From Ricinus communis (Eukaryota; Streptophyta; Magnoliopsida; Malpighiales; Euphorbiaceae), in the NCBI RefSeq assembly GCF_019578655.1, contig NC_063259.1, forward strand, positions 7,924,001 through 7,988,000: a stretch of 64,000 nucleotides of DNA, in the 5' to 3' direction. The position numbers and the translations under genes are program-made. A model generated the notes under the pieces. That model saw only the letters and a program-made list of their open reading frames with translations, was not told the DNA's origin and ran no database searches. This document shows, one piece after another, positions 10,438 through 22,075 of the stretch (position 1 is its first letter; every line of letters starts with the position of its first letter).

Positions 10438-13400
10438 GAGGAGAAGTTGTTTGCTGCCACTAAAGTTGAAGAATGTGGTGTTTCAATCGAAAGTGTTGAT
10501 GTATGGCTAGTTGATAGTGGATGCACGAACCACATGACAGCAAGCTTAAAAAGCTTTGAAGATCTTGATATGAACTATTCCTCAAAAGTCAGAATTGGAG
10601 ATGGAAGACTTGTCGATATTAAAGGCAAGGGAGCAGTCCGTGTGCAAACTATCTCAGGTACAAAAATTCTTACTGATGTTCTCTTTGTGCCTGAGATAAA
10701 TCAAAATTTATTATCAGTTGGTCAGTTAATGGAAAATAATTATATGCTGGTGTTTGAGAATGGAACTTGTGAATTCAGTAGTCCCACTGGCATGAGAATG
10801 TTCTCGGTTAAAATGAACAAAAGAATTTTTCCATTGACTTGGAAAATAATTGAGTTTGAATCTTGTCTCGGTCTTAAAGAAGAAACGTCACTGTGGCACA
10901 AAAAATTTGGTCATGCAAATCTTAAAACACTTGAATTAATTTATAAAAGGAATTTAGTTTCTGGAATGCCACAAGTGATTGAAAACACTAGTGTATGTGA
11001 CACATGTCAGCTTGGAAAACTCGGCCAATTGCCATTTCCTGTCGGTCAAGCCTGGAGAGCTTCTATAAAGCTTGAATTGATTCACACAGATGTGTATGGA
11101 CCAATGAGCACTCCTTTCTATAGTGGAAGCAAGTACTTTCTATTGTTTATTGATGATTACACCAGATATTGCTGGGTATATTTTCTCAAACAAAAGTCAG
11201 AAGTCTTTGAGACATTCAAGAAATTCAAAGCCTCTATTGAAAAACAATCTAGTTTTTCAATCAAAGCTCTGAGGTCTGATAATGGAGCTGAATATATGTC
11301 TAGCCAGTTCAAAGAATATTTGAAAGAGGCTGGCATTCATCATCAACTAACTATCACTTACACACCTCAACAAAATGGCGTGAGTGAAAGAAAGAACAGA
11401 TCGGTGATGAACATGGCAAGGTGTCTTTTGTTTGAGAAAAATCTGCCAAAAATCTTGTGGGCAGAAGCAGTAAACACTGCTGTGTACTTGCAGAACAGAT
11501 TGTCAACGAAGGCTGTGACTAGAAAGACGCCATTTGAAGCATGGTTTGGAGTTAAACCCACAGTCAAGCACCTTAAAGTCTTTGGCAGTGTTTGTTACTC
11601 CCTTATTCCTGAAGCAAAAAGAGGAAAGCTTGATCAAAGAGCAGAGAAAGGAGTATTTGTGGGTTACAGTATTGAATCTAAAGGTTATCAAATTCTAAAT
11701 CCCATTTTTCAGCAAGTATATACCAGTAGAAGCATAAAGGTTGATGAAGAAAGCGAGTGGGACTGGAACAAAATGGAGTGTTCTACTCTTGAACAACCTG
11801 TCAGTTATGATCAGCATCAACAGTTTCCAACAGCTAATCATGATGACTCTGAAGATGAAAATGAGTATGTTGTTAGAGGCATAAGAACCTTAGAAGACAT
11901 ATATAATCGATGCGATATTGCTTGCTTGGAGCCCACAATGCCAAAAGGAGCTTTGAAAATTTCCGAGTGGAGAGCAGCCATGGAGGAAGAGTTCAATATG
12001 ATCACAAAAAATAAAACATGGTTTTTAGTTCCTCGACCGGTCAATAAACAAGTAATTGGAACAAAGTGGGTCTTCAAATTGAAACTGAATCCAGATAGCT
12101 CTATCAACAAGTACAAAGCAAAACTTGTTGTAAAAGAGTATGCTCAGCAACAAGGAATAGACTTCATTGAAACCTTTGCACTAGTAGCAAGGTTTGATAC
12201 GATAAGATTAATCCTTGCATTAGCAGCATGCAATGGATGGCAAGTATTTCAGCTTGATGTGAAGTCTGCCTTTCTTAATGGTTTATTGGAAGAGCAAGTC
12301 TTTATTGAGCAACCTGATGGTTTTAATGATGGAAGTAATCGAGTTTGCTTGCTAAAAAAGGCTTTTTATGGCTTGAAACAGACGCCAAGAGCCTAGTATG
12401 CTAGAATCGATAACTATTTGTTGAATGCAGGTTTTAAGAGAAGCTTGAATGAAGCGACTCTTTATGTTAAAGATCAACAGTATGAAGTTATCATTGTCTC
12501 TATTTATGTAGATGATATTTTGGTGACTGGCAGCATTTTGAAATCAATTGAAGAATTCAAGCTAAAGATACAACAAGTGTTTGAAATGAATGATCTGGGA
12601 AAAATGTATCACTTTCTTGGAATGGAGATTATTCAGAGTGAAGAAGGTATTTTTATGTCTCAAAATAAATATGCTCGGGAACTTCTCAACAAATTTGAAC
12701 TCAACAAAGCCAAATCAGTGAGCACACCTGCAGTCCATGGTGAGAAGTTGAAGAAAATTGATAATTCTCAATCTGTCGATGTTTCAGCCTATAGATGCAT
12801 GGTTAGTTCGTTGCTTTATCTGTTGAATTCCAGACCTGATATCATGTTCGCCACTAGCTTATTATCAAGATTCATGAATGCACCTTCAGAAATTCATCTT
12901 ATTGCAGCAAAAAGGGTGCTGAGATATATTCATGGAACCAGTGATTTTGGTTTGTTTCATAGAAGAGCAAGTTCAACAAAATTATTGGGATTTACAGACA
13001 GCAATTGGGCTGGAACTGATGAAGACATGAAAAGTACATTAGGGTACTGCTTCTCACTTGGTTCTGCTGTTATTTGTTAGGGAACAAAGAAGCAAGCTTC
13101 AGTTGCACAGTCAATGGCCGAAGCAGAATACATTGCTGCATCTACTGCTGTTGACCAAGCTATTTGGTTAAGAAAAATTTTGTCTGATTTGAGATTCCAG
13201 CAAAAAAAACCAACATAAATCCTTTGTGATAACAAGTCAGCTGTGGCTATGGTGAAAAATCCAGTGTTTCACGGCAAAACAAAGCACATCAAGATAAAAT
13301 TCCATGTCATTAGAGAAGCTAAAGAAGAAAAGGAAGTTATGATCAAGTATTGTTGTGCTGAAGACCAAGTAGCTGATGTCTTTACAAAGGCATTGCAGAA

Positions 13401-13470
13401 ACAGAGATTTGAATTTCTTAGATCATGTCTTGGTATGTGCAGCATTACTTGCATCAAGGAGGAGTGTTGA
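10438..13470 (+). pseudogene. copia pol (protease, integrase, RT, RNase H)
   Basis: Same frame as gag, after one TAA. Domains in order: protease DSGCTNHM (about 10515); GAG-pre-integrase HKKFGHANL with CDTCQLGK; integrase core with its acidic residues in IHTDVYG, LRSDNGAEY and GVSERKNR; RT from KWVFKLKLNPDSS to the catalytic YVDD (about 12508); RNase H with TDSNWAG and AEAEYIAA. Stops: TAG 12394 and TAG 13078, both at expected Trp codons, and TAA 13216. The C terminus ends in the first bases of the 3' LTR (stop TGA at 13468). Integrase and the first half of RT remain open for 649 codons. Confidence 0.9.
13456..13464 (+). other. Polypurine tract of the copia element
   Basis: AAGGAGGAG directly before the 3' LTR. 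Confidence 0.75.
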
Positions 13471-13605
13471 GATATAATGATATAATATTTGATGCAAGTA
13501 CTGATGTAATAAAATATTTTATTATCCTCCATATCAGATTAGGTAATATTTTTAATTAATGTTTGATGTGTAAAAAAAAAAAAAAACTTCTGCTCCATGC
13601 CAATA
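13465..13605 (+). repeat. 3' LTR of the copia element
   Basis: Starts TGTTGAGATATA and ends CATGCCAATA, where the terminal CA has become TA. It is followed by GTAAC. Confidence 0.9.
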
Positions 13606-13610
13606 GTAAC
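13606..13610. repeat. Target-site duplication GTAAC (right)
   Basis: Matches 9251-9255. Confidence 0.9.
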
Positions 13611-14710
13611 TGCTCTTCCATTCAAGCTACTCTAGCTCTACCATAGCCATATGCTAATCATCAAGATAAGGCTCCATTACACAAGATTGTGTTGTTTACA
13701 GATTCAAAGCCATGTCAAGGTCAGTGTGTAAAGAGGAGAAAGCATTCTAAATTGGAACTTTTGAAACAGATTTGGGCTTCGGTTTCCAAACTCTCTTAAG
13801 CATCTCATGATTTTCGGGTTTGGATTGAGGGAGCTCCTTAGCTGTATGTAACATGCATTCTGAGACTAAATGACCAATGTTAAAGCAAACATTACAAAAC
13901 GCTGTCAAATTCTCATAAATCACATCAACAAAAAAACTCTTTCCTATTTTCTCAATAAGAAGATTTTCGGGCAGAGATAAGGATAACTCAATATCAATTA
14001 AGACCCTTGCATAATGGCCGAATTCCCCAATGATAGTGGAATTATCAAACTTCATAGACACACCAACACCACTAGCAATGTAAGCTAGAATATTTTTGGA
14101 TGCCAATACTCCCAAAGGAGCTTGTAAAACCGAACCTGAATTTGCAAGTTGGTAGATTTTTGCTTCATAGGATCAAAGTCTACCGTCCGTAGTTGCAAGT
14201 GTAGAATACGCGGCTTTAAAGCTATAACACCTTTTCCCCAAATTTCATTCTTTTCCTCATTAGAGTTTAGGATCACGGGATAGAAACCCTGTGCCATTGA
14301 TATCAATTTCCAGTTTGAACCCAAACCCCAAACCGAAGACAACTTTGTTTTAAGATCAATCAATTTCCAAGGTGACTTTCCTTTTAAAGTAAGACCCTAG
14401 CAATTAAGGCATGTTGACAGCCGCAATCTGTTTTTAATAAGTTTCATAATCAATCCAAATGGCTATGTATCCCCCTTTGTCAAAGAAGGGGATTAGAGCT
14501 ACGAATCATCATAGTGTCATTCCTTAAAATTGCAGCATACGAAATTGGAGCAGGCTTTGAGGCAGTCGAAGAAAATGAAGTGGAGAACATCTCCTTATGG
14601 TCGAGGACTAAAAAGAAAGGTGGCATGAAGGCACTGCCTAAGGAGGAGCCGTGAACGATGGAAGTTGAGGCTAACAAGGACTCTCTAGAGAGAGAGTTGC
14701 CTTCATTCAA
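13611..14710 (-). pseudogene. LINE (L1-type) ORF1 N-terminal and central part
   Basis: From right to left on the minus strand: an N-terminal Ser-rich segment with SYAAILR (14480-14710); a DUF4283 domain ending ELPWEYWHPKI-like (14085-14363, reading LLWEYWHPKIF); then, after a frameshift near 14100, AYIASGVGVSMKFD, a Pro/Leu-rich strand and a zinc knuckle of zf-CCHC_4 type, CNVCFNIGHLVSEC (13747-14115). This is the nucleic-acid-binding ORF1 of plant L1 elements. Frameshifts and stops show it is dead. The C-terminal tail resumes at 9255 beyond the copia insertion. Confidence 0.8.
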
Positions 14711-14722
14711 TTCGCTCGTAGA

Positions 14723-14940
14723 ACCTCAAATTTATTAATAAAACCTTAAATCCATTTTAAACTTGAGGCTCCAGAACTTTGAATTCATTCTAAATTTAAG
14801 GCTCTACTTTAACAGAGCCTCGATTTCATTCTAAATTTGAGGCTCCACTTGGATGAAGCCTTGTATTCATCCTAATTTCGAGGCTCTATTTAGGTAGAGC
14901 CTCAAATTCATTACAAATTCAACGCTCCCACCTAATGTAA
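14723..14940. repeat. Degenerate 41-bp tandem repeat
   Basis: Units of the form CCTCAAATTCATTCTAAATT followed by TGAGGCTC and a variable spacer. The CATTC anchor recurs at 14786, 14827, 14868 and 14909, exactly 41 bp apart; an earlier, diverged unit at 14753 is 33 bp away. It lies directly upstream of the LINE ORF1 on its 5' side, where L1 elements can carry repeated promoter units; that link is speculative. Confidence 0.8.
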
Positions 14941-15769
14941 GTTTCAAATGTTTTAACAAATTTGGGTCTCTATAAAGGGTTGAATAATTCCAATTATATT
15001 ATAAGCTTATCAAAGGCCTATATTTAATTACTCTACAACTAAGGTTTGAATTCATATGCAATTTAATTCAACATCACCACAAAACATAATTAATCATACT
15101 ACATGATTGTCTAAATTTTTTAGCATGCCATAAAATCACCAAAAATACCAACATCCAAATAATCAAGAAATTCACCACAAATCAACAAAACACAAAATGA
15201 AGTTAATTTGAGGAAGTAAATTGAGTTCATTTTTACTTTATCCTTATTTGATAGACAATGAGGAGTCTTGATTTATCAACAAAAAAGGAGGAAGTGTATC
15301 AAAAACCTCCCAAAAATATTTTTGATATTTTTTAAATAGTGGATCTTAAGCTAAAGAAAGTGACACCCGGTTTGGTTGGCTTTGGCTTTGAGAAATGGGT
15401 GTTCAAACAAGATTATTGCTGGTTGTTATGGGTGTGAAACTTGTTACGGTCAATGAAGAAGCTAGAAAATGGCTATTGTTATAGCAATGAGGGGGGCTGT
15501 TAGCATGCAAACGATAGGTGCTGGCATATAGAGAGAGGTTTAGCATGCTTTTAAACGAGAGAGGATTTGCTGCTGGCGCTGGGGAGCTAGGCATTATCAC
15601 TACTACAGTTACAGCACGCGAGCTAGGTGACGATACTACTACTGGTGCTACTGTCTTCGTGTGCATGCCTAGGCTAATAAGCGAGTCAAGCGATGGCGTT
15701 GTGAAGCTCGTCGTGATTGGTGAACTAAGGACATGTGAAAGAGTCGGTGATTAGTAGTGTTGGAAGGGT
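14941..15769. other. Intergenic sequence
   Basis: AT-rich to about 15370, then a less AT-rich stretch with short open frames on both strands (for example 15518-15754 plus) that carry no recognised motif. Confidence 0.4.
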
Positions 15770-16690
15770 AATTTTTCAAAAGCCATGGAAGTTACGGAAT
15801 GATTGTATTAGCTACTCTAAGGGATGTCGGCAGTGTAAAAAATATAGGAGTATTCAGAGAGTCCCAATTGCAGAAATGCATTCTATTATGAGCCTTGGCC
15901 ATTTAGAGGTGGGCAATTGATTTAATAGACAAGATTCATCCAACTTCTTCTAAGGGTCACATTTTTATAATTGTTGCTACTAATTATTTCACAAAGTGGG
16001 TGGAAGCTACTCTTATGAAGAGAAAGTTGAATATAAAAATATAATTTAGTCATTAAGGAATAAATCATATACTAGTTTGGAATTCTAGAATCAATTACCA
16101 CTAACCAAGGAACTATGTTTATGGGAGACAAATTGAAGGATTTTACAAAAGATTATGGTGTAAGATTCCTAAAATCTACACTAGTTTATGCCCAAGCAAT
16201 TGGGCAAGCAAAGGCTTTCTAATAAGATTTTGATTGGGGTTCTTAGGGAAATGCTAGAGCATAATCCTAGAGATTGCCACAGAATCCTATAAAAGACTCT
16301 ATGGACCTGTCGAACTTCTAAAAGAAGTGTTATTAGTGTATCCCTTTTCCTTAACCTATGGCCATATGATGTTGTACTTCTTATGGAAGTAGTTGTTCCT
16401 TCTTTCAAGGTGGTAAAGCAAAATGGTTGAATTTCGAATGACTATAACGAGGCAATAATGATAGAGTTGGGGGAAATTGATGATGAAAGACTTCAAGAAC
16501 TTAACATATTGATTGTTCAGAATAAAGTGTCTAAAGTCTATAATAAAAGAGTAAAAATGAAAAGGTTCCATTGGAGACTTAGTGTAGAAAGTGGTATTGC
16601 CTCTTGAAAGTATGGAAAGTGGTCTCCTAATTAGAAAGGACTGTTTAAAGTGGATCAAGTTCTAAATAGAACTCTTGCTGGTTATCTAGC
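15770..16690 (+). pseudogene. Ty3/gypsy integrase fragment
   Basis: Broken frames encode a gypsy integrase: zinc-binding end GCRQCKKYRSIQRVPIAEMH, then a PWPFRGWAIDLI-like segment, HPTSSKGH, FIIVATNYFTKWVEA, later TNQGTMF-like, DKLKDFTKDYGVRF, AQAIGQAKASNKIL and LREMLEHNPRDW, and after the core EERLQEL-like helices and YNKRVK. The order matches core through C-terminal integrase. Several stops and frameshifts are present; no LTR or PBS is attached. Confidence 0.8.
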
Positions 16691-16989
16691 CTTCAAGATA
16701 AACCTCATAAAAGATTTATTAATGGAAAATATTTAAATAATATTTTCTAACTATACGGAAAGTATTTACAGCCATAATTGATAAAGTAATCAAAATTCAA
16801 CTCATCTCAAGATAAATCCAAATAAAAGCATAGGTATATCATATTATAAAACCAAAATAAGTGGCTAAGCATGAGTATATAAAGTCACATCACAAGCATT
16901 AAAAATGAAGATAAAAGCAGACAAATCCGAAATATCATCCAGTTACAAAAGAACATATTGATCAAGTCTAAAGATTTAAATACCTAACT

Positions 16990-17520
16990 AGGTTAGTGCT
17001 CATTTCTTTGACGCCATGTTGCTCCCTTAAGTAATAGTTCTCTTTAAGTTTTTTTATCAATCATGGCTCGCAGGATACCTCTATCTCAAAGCAATGCCTT
17101 TGTCTTGAACAACCTTGGTAGCTTCTTCACAAGAGGACTTCAATTTCACCCTCTCTTGCAGTAAATCCTTGAGTTATTACTTTTGAACCTTGACTTCTTC
17201 CTTTAGCTTCTAAAGATACTCAAATTCGTCCTTATAAGCTTGAGACATGCTCTGATACTTCTGCTGTAACTGAGTGGCTAGTAAGGCCACCATACTCTTA
17301 TTTGCTAGAACTAAAGGAAGTAATTTTTCTTGACATGTCTTCAATAATCTTGCCCTTATCTTTGATGTCATAGAATATATAGGAGTTAGAAGCATCAAAA
17401 GGAGAAGGATAAGCAACGTATAATGTAGAAAAAAAAGAGATAACCAGTTGATGTTCATCTTTGTTGAGAGTCAATAGCTTTAGGCCAATCAATTGTTGAA
17501 AAGTCTGCTTGGCAAATCTA
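16990..17520 (-). pseudogene. Possible retrotransposon-derived coiled-coil fragment
   Basis: Minus-strand frames give a hydrophobic segment (NKDEHQLVISFFSTLYVA), DIKDKGKIIEDMS, then a Gln/Lys/Glu-rich helix (LATQLQQKYQSMSQAYKDEF, KLKEEVKVQK, LLQERVKLKSSCEEA). It resembles coiled-coil proteins carried by some gypsy elements but I do not recognise the family. Stops interrupt it. Confidence 0.3.
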
Positions 17521-17626
17521 ATGGTTGCTTAGGTGGGAGGAACCAAAGTGGTGCTCAGAGTCGAAGTAGTAGCCAAGACATAAAAATCAAGACTAGAAAG
17601 TGGGTCTGCAAACTCTTCAAAATTAA

Positions 17627-18888
17627 TAGTCTTATGACTTCTGCTTCCTCTAAATGATAAGGTTCGGTAGACTTCTCGTGACATTGCCAGTGGTGAACCA
17701 CCTACATCACCGCGATCCAAATACTTCACCAGACCATTCAATCCATAGGAGCGATGAGTGGTATGTAGAAAGGGCAGGAACGTAGTTAATGTGAGCTGAT
17801 GACTCGCACTTGCTAGGAATTCCTTATTGAAGACCCACATTTGCAATGATTTAACCCCATCACGATGAAATTTTAAAGATTGCTTGGGCATGTCGCCTAA
17901 GGCTATAGACTCATTGAATACATCAATGTAGCACGCATGCAGCCTAGAACATCTAAGACAATCACAAACTTGTTATTGCCTCAAACTTCCTTGGCTTAGA
18001 AAGCTATAGTCCTTCTAAGATGCTGGGTTGTGGAGGGATACCTCCGCATAGCTAATTAGCAAGCTGAGGTCTCATTCGTTAACGGAATTAACCATACAAA
18101 TTGTTCCATCAACTAAGAACAGCCACACCCATAGAATCAAGAAAGAGTTTTCAGTCTATTCAGTCTATCAATCCTTACTATGTCTGGATCTGGTAAGTTT
18201 AAGCCATATGCTCCACTCCTAGTGGTGCCCTTCCATCAATTCCTTTAAGTTTCAGCCTTGCGACTATACTTCCCTCGGAACCCGAAGACTTTGATTTCTC
18301 ATAAGATGCCGATGGAGTCCTAAAAGCAACATTCGCCGATCTCTGGTTGGTCCTAAAAGACTAAGATGGTATCTAATCGTCTTTGAGCCCCTAACTTTCA
18401 TTCTTGATTAATGAAAACATCATTGGCAAATGCTTTTGCAGTTATCCGTCTTTCATAAATCCAAGAATTTTACCTCTGACTATGAAATATGGATGCTCCT
18501 GATTGTCCCTGTTAATCATTACTCTGGTCCCGAAAGCCAATAAAATAGGACCAAAATCCTATGATGTTATCCCATGTAATGTATACAGAGCATAGGCTTG
18601 CTTTAAGCACTCTAATTTCTTCAAAGTAATAGCATCGAAAGCACGACTAGGCCAACAGCACATCGCTGGCAAAAGGGACGAGACGACAGGTGCACATTGC
18701 TAGGTGGACTAGTCGACCGAACCTAAGGTCCAACTACGAGATCTTTAACTACAACAACTTAAATATATGCTATTAAAGCTAGAATTACCGCGGTTGCTAG
18801 CACCAGATTTTCCCTCTAATAGATCCTTATTAAGGGATTTAAATTGTACTCATTCCAATTACCAGACTCAAAGAGCCCGGTATTATTG
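17627..18888 (-). pseudogene. 18S rRNA pseudogene
   Basis: Read on the minus strand, this is nuclear small-subunit rRNA from near its 3' end (the conserved stretch ending AAGGAAG.AGAAGTC, about 17627) to the 530-loop region (GCCAGCA.CCGCGGTAAT, about 18790) and slightly beyond. Recognisable universal blocks include TCACGATGAAA, ACGGAATTAACC, TCAATTCCTTTAAGTTTCAG and TTACCGCGG on the plus strand. Many G and C positions of true 18S are A or T here, and short segments are missing near 18195, 18355 and 18660. The 5' third is absent. It is not a functional rDNA unit; no ITS or 25S is attached. Confidence 0.9.
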
Positions 18889-19000
18889 AAATAGATGAGC
18901 TACAAGATTTGTAAAAGGATTGTTATAAAACTGCTATTTGGTTTCCAAATTAATATATTTATAGTGATATATTAGTTGTTGTATTTATATTATTTTATAG

Positions 19001-20012
19001 ATACAATTATAATATGTTGAAAAAGAAATTCAACAAAAATTAAAAACACCACAAGTGAGTTTGAAAGAAGCTATGGAAAATGCCTTCAAATTAAGTAATG
19101 TAAATTTTCTTTTATAAAATTTTGATTTTAATAAAAAATATATAATAGTCTTTATTTATTATTAAATATTTTTTAATTTTGTAGAGATTTCACATTTTTT
19201 TAAAGTAAAAATATCAAAAATTGATGATAAGCTTTTTGGTTAGTACGAATCTTGCAAAAAGTGCAACACTAAAGTCTACCCTACTGGTATAAATAACAAG
19301 CTTGCATGTATTAAATGTAAGAATCAAGATGTGAAATATGTTGACAAGTATGATTACCATAAAAACATATTATTTTTTTCCACAAGTTTCATAGTTTTTT
19401 TTAATGTTTAATTATTTTAGAATATATGATAGGTACATTCTAAATTTAAAATACTTATTGGAGAAAATTTTACATGAGCAATTTTATATAATAATGCTCA
19501 AATTTTACTTGAATGCCGCATTGAATAATATAAAAAAATCTATAGAGGTATGTTAAAATTCTATTAATAAATATATAAATTAGTATATTATTGGATTTAT
19601 TATAATATCTTTCTTGCTTTTTTTAATAGAAAAAATAAAATAAAATAAGTGAATGCTATAAAAAATTGACAAGCATGCAAAATGATAGAAAAGAGTTCTA
19701 TTTTCTTGTGAGATTGAGAAAAGAATATAAATATAAGGAATTTATTAAGGAATTTGTTGTGGAGAAAGTTTAAGAAGTAACAAAAATTAATGAATCATTG
19801 GATATTGATGATGATGAAAATGAAGAAAAAAGAAAAAAAGGAGAAAGAAAGACGAAGAAGATAAAAGCCAGGATGATTATGGAAACGAAGATGGAGATAA
19901 AAACAAACATCAAAGTCCAAGACCAAAGAAGAAGATCAAGATTGAAAAAAAAAATTGATGAATTTAATATTTTAATGTATATATTTATTCCAAACGTTAA
20001 AAAGAATTTCTA
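19001..20012 (+). pseudogene. RPA1-like C-terminal DNA-binding domain pseudogene
   Basis: Four exon-like blocks (about 19001-19099, 19185-19347, 19421-19547, 19630-20012) with GT and AG ends. They give LKTPQVSLKEAMENAFKLS, then a C4 zinc ribbon SCKKCNTKVYP..CIKCKN, then RYILNLK and ILYNNAQILLEC, then EFYFLVRLRKEYKYKEFIKE and a Lys-rich tail. This is the order of the RPA70 C-terminal OB fold (Rep_fac-A_C), which binds single-stranded DNA. Stops (for example TAG before the first zinc Cys) and frameshifts break it. RPA1-like fragments are also carried by plant Helitrons; no Helitron end was found. Confidence 0.6.
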
Positions 20013-20230
20013 ATTCAGATATAATTAATTTTTTTATTTATTCTTAATCTGACATCAATTGAAGTTTTTTCTATCTTAAATTTTTTTTTTAAAATCTATA
20101 TTTATGTTTATATTTATCTATCGGAAATAACTACTAGAATCTTAAAAAAACAAAGCTAAAGCATCCGCTATTAAAGGTAATTGTTAGAAGTTGTATTTAT
20201 TCCACGTCGCTTGATTACTGTATATAAGTG

Positions 20231-20436
20231 GATTGGACATCATCTTCCTTTGAATTAACTTTTAGAAATGAGTTCTATCCAAACCCATTTATCATGGTAT
20301 CCAAGCGGACGTTTGCACTTATAGATTTGGATTCAACCCGTTTGCATGTCACGCTAAGCTTAAATTGTTGGATTGGGCATCCTTTTCTTTTGAACTAACT
20401 TTTGAAAATAAGTTCTACTCAAATCCATTTAACAGT
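20231..20436. repeat. Two diverged direct copies of a ~68-bp sequence
   Basis: TTGGATTGGGCATC-type starts at about 20231 and 20369 are followed by TTTGAA.TAACTTTT, AAGTTCTA and CAAA.CCATTTA in both. Possibly LTR debris. Confidence 0.55.
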
Positions 20437-21990
20437 AATATTAAAGCCTTCTCTTTTCTTTCTTTATGGACTGCAAAGATTCTGTTTCTTCTATAAGCTT
20501 TCTCTTTCTTGAAGAAAGAAGTTTGTCATCTTTTCTTTTTGTTGAGTTCCCTTCTTTTCTTTTGTTTAGATGTTGAAATTTTATAAATTATCTTTTTATT
20601 ATTTATAGATCAAAAGATCATCTTGATATATCTGGTAATTGTTATGTGTTCACTCGAGTATGGTCCGATCTGTTTGCAGGGAGCCAGCTTGAGTCAAACA
20701 AGAAAGCCATATCAATTCAGGTATACTGTTCTTGGCTACTGCTGCAACTCTTTAAGTAACTTTAGTAGCAGTAGCTTATTAAATCATCCGTTTTTGAAGC
20801 TGAAAATTGAGCTTATTCTGCTCTAAGATTACCAACAAGGAAAGGGATTTGGATCCTATTTTGCAAACAATGTCTTATTCAACATGACAATTTTAAAATT
20901 TTAGCTGGTAAATTTTGTGTGTGTTTTTGTGATTTTTGGTTGCAATGCAAAGTGTGCATGCAGACATTCATTTGCACCACTACAGAGGTGAAGGGCAAAA
21001 AGCATGCAGAAGCAAAACGCCCAAAATCTGACCTATTTGTTTGTTTCCCTCACCTTAAGAAATGAAACAATAAGATTAAAAAAGAAAATTGTAGAGATGG
21101 GTTTCAAGCTCCCATTCATATCATATCCTTGTTTCCATACTCTGTTGGATATCATTGCTATGTTTATGAAATATGTTGATATTATTTGCTTGGACTTAAT
21201 CTGGTTCTTGTTTTCTCTAAAATTCAAAACTAAAATTGGATGATTCAATCAACTCCTTTTTTTCCAGTTGGATGATGTCTCATTGCAGATGAAAGTTAAA
21301 TTTCAAAGTTGTAATTAAGCCTTCCCAGTTTTCAGGACTGAAACGTAGGGGGTATCAACTGAATGGTGGAAACTATGCCCAAATACGCAAAGTATCGAAA
21401 CTTGATGTAAAATTGATCTTTGTACCCTATGCTGTCTTGGACCAAAAATCCGAAGGATGGATAAGGGAAGTTAGGAAATGGAAGATTTTTATTAAGACTT
21501 GTGTAAGAACAGAGCTTTTAAGATCATAAAATGATACATCCGTCGGTAAAGTGTATTAAAAGACTTCAGCATCTATAATATGTAACAATATTAAACTGAT
21601 TGAAAAATAGAGATCAGAGTTCAGTTTTACAATACCAAACAGAAAATCTGGAAGGACAGCCTACACTGGGTTCTCCTCAAATAACGTGGCAAAATGGAAC
21701 GAATGTGCCAAAACTGAATTAAGAGAGTTTAAGTTCTCCCAAATACCATCTTTTGATTGGAGGTAATTTCCATTTTATGGCCTGTTACAACTCGCCTTCC
21801 TTTTTCTTTTTTAAGGTTAAAAAATAAAAATCTTAGAGAACCAAAATGGAAAAAGAAAAAAAGGTGAAAACTATGCACAAAGAAAACAGTAATTTTATCT
21901 TATAGATCAAGATAGAGTTTGGCCACAAAATATTTACCGTTTTTAATAGTAATTATAAAATATTAATAGTTCTCGAATTATTGATATAAT
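20437..21990. other. Intergenic sequence
   Basis: Pyrimidine-rich around 20450-20600 and otherwise mixed. Short open frames (20623-20826, 21004-21243) show no recognised motif or codon pattern. Confidence 0.4.
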
Positions 21991-21993
21991 TTT

Positions 21994-22075
21994 AAATATA
22001 CATTAATTGGCCAAGTGTGCACCTATTGTTTTTTTTATTTATTTTAACTAATTACTAGCAACCACTAATATTTAC
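21994..22075. repeat. Dispersed repeat, copy A
   Basis: About 80 bp, containing CATTAATTGGCCAAG, GTGCACCT, TTTTAACTAATTAC and GCAACCACTAAT, recurs at 29756-29850 with few changes. The element type is not determined. Confidence 0.6.

Larger units (their letters stand above)
9256..13605 (+). mobile_element. Complete Ty1/copia retrotransposon with short LTRs
   Basis: A full-length 4.35-kb element: 139-bp LTR (9256-9394), PBS, gag, pol in copia order (protease, integrase, RT, RNase H), purine-rich tract, 141-bp LTR (13465-13605), bounded by perfect GTAAC duplications. The LTRs differ at about nine positions, nearly all transitions, plus one length change, so the insertion is not recent. Coding sequence is broken by in-frame stops only; I saw no frameshift. 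The short LTRs and gag type suggest an Ale-like lineage, an inference. It lies in a LINE ORF1 in opposite orientation. Confidence 0.93.

Noticed and set aside
17529..17891. 120-codon open frame on the minus strand that looks like a protein gene
   Set aside because: Most of it reads through the 18S rRNA pseudogene (from 17627), so the frame is accidental.
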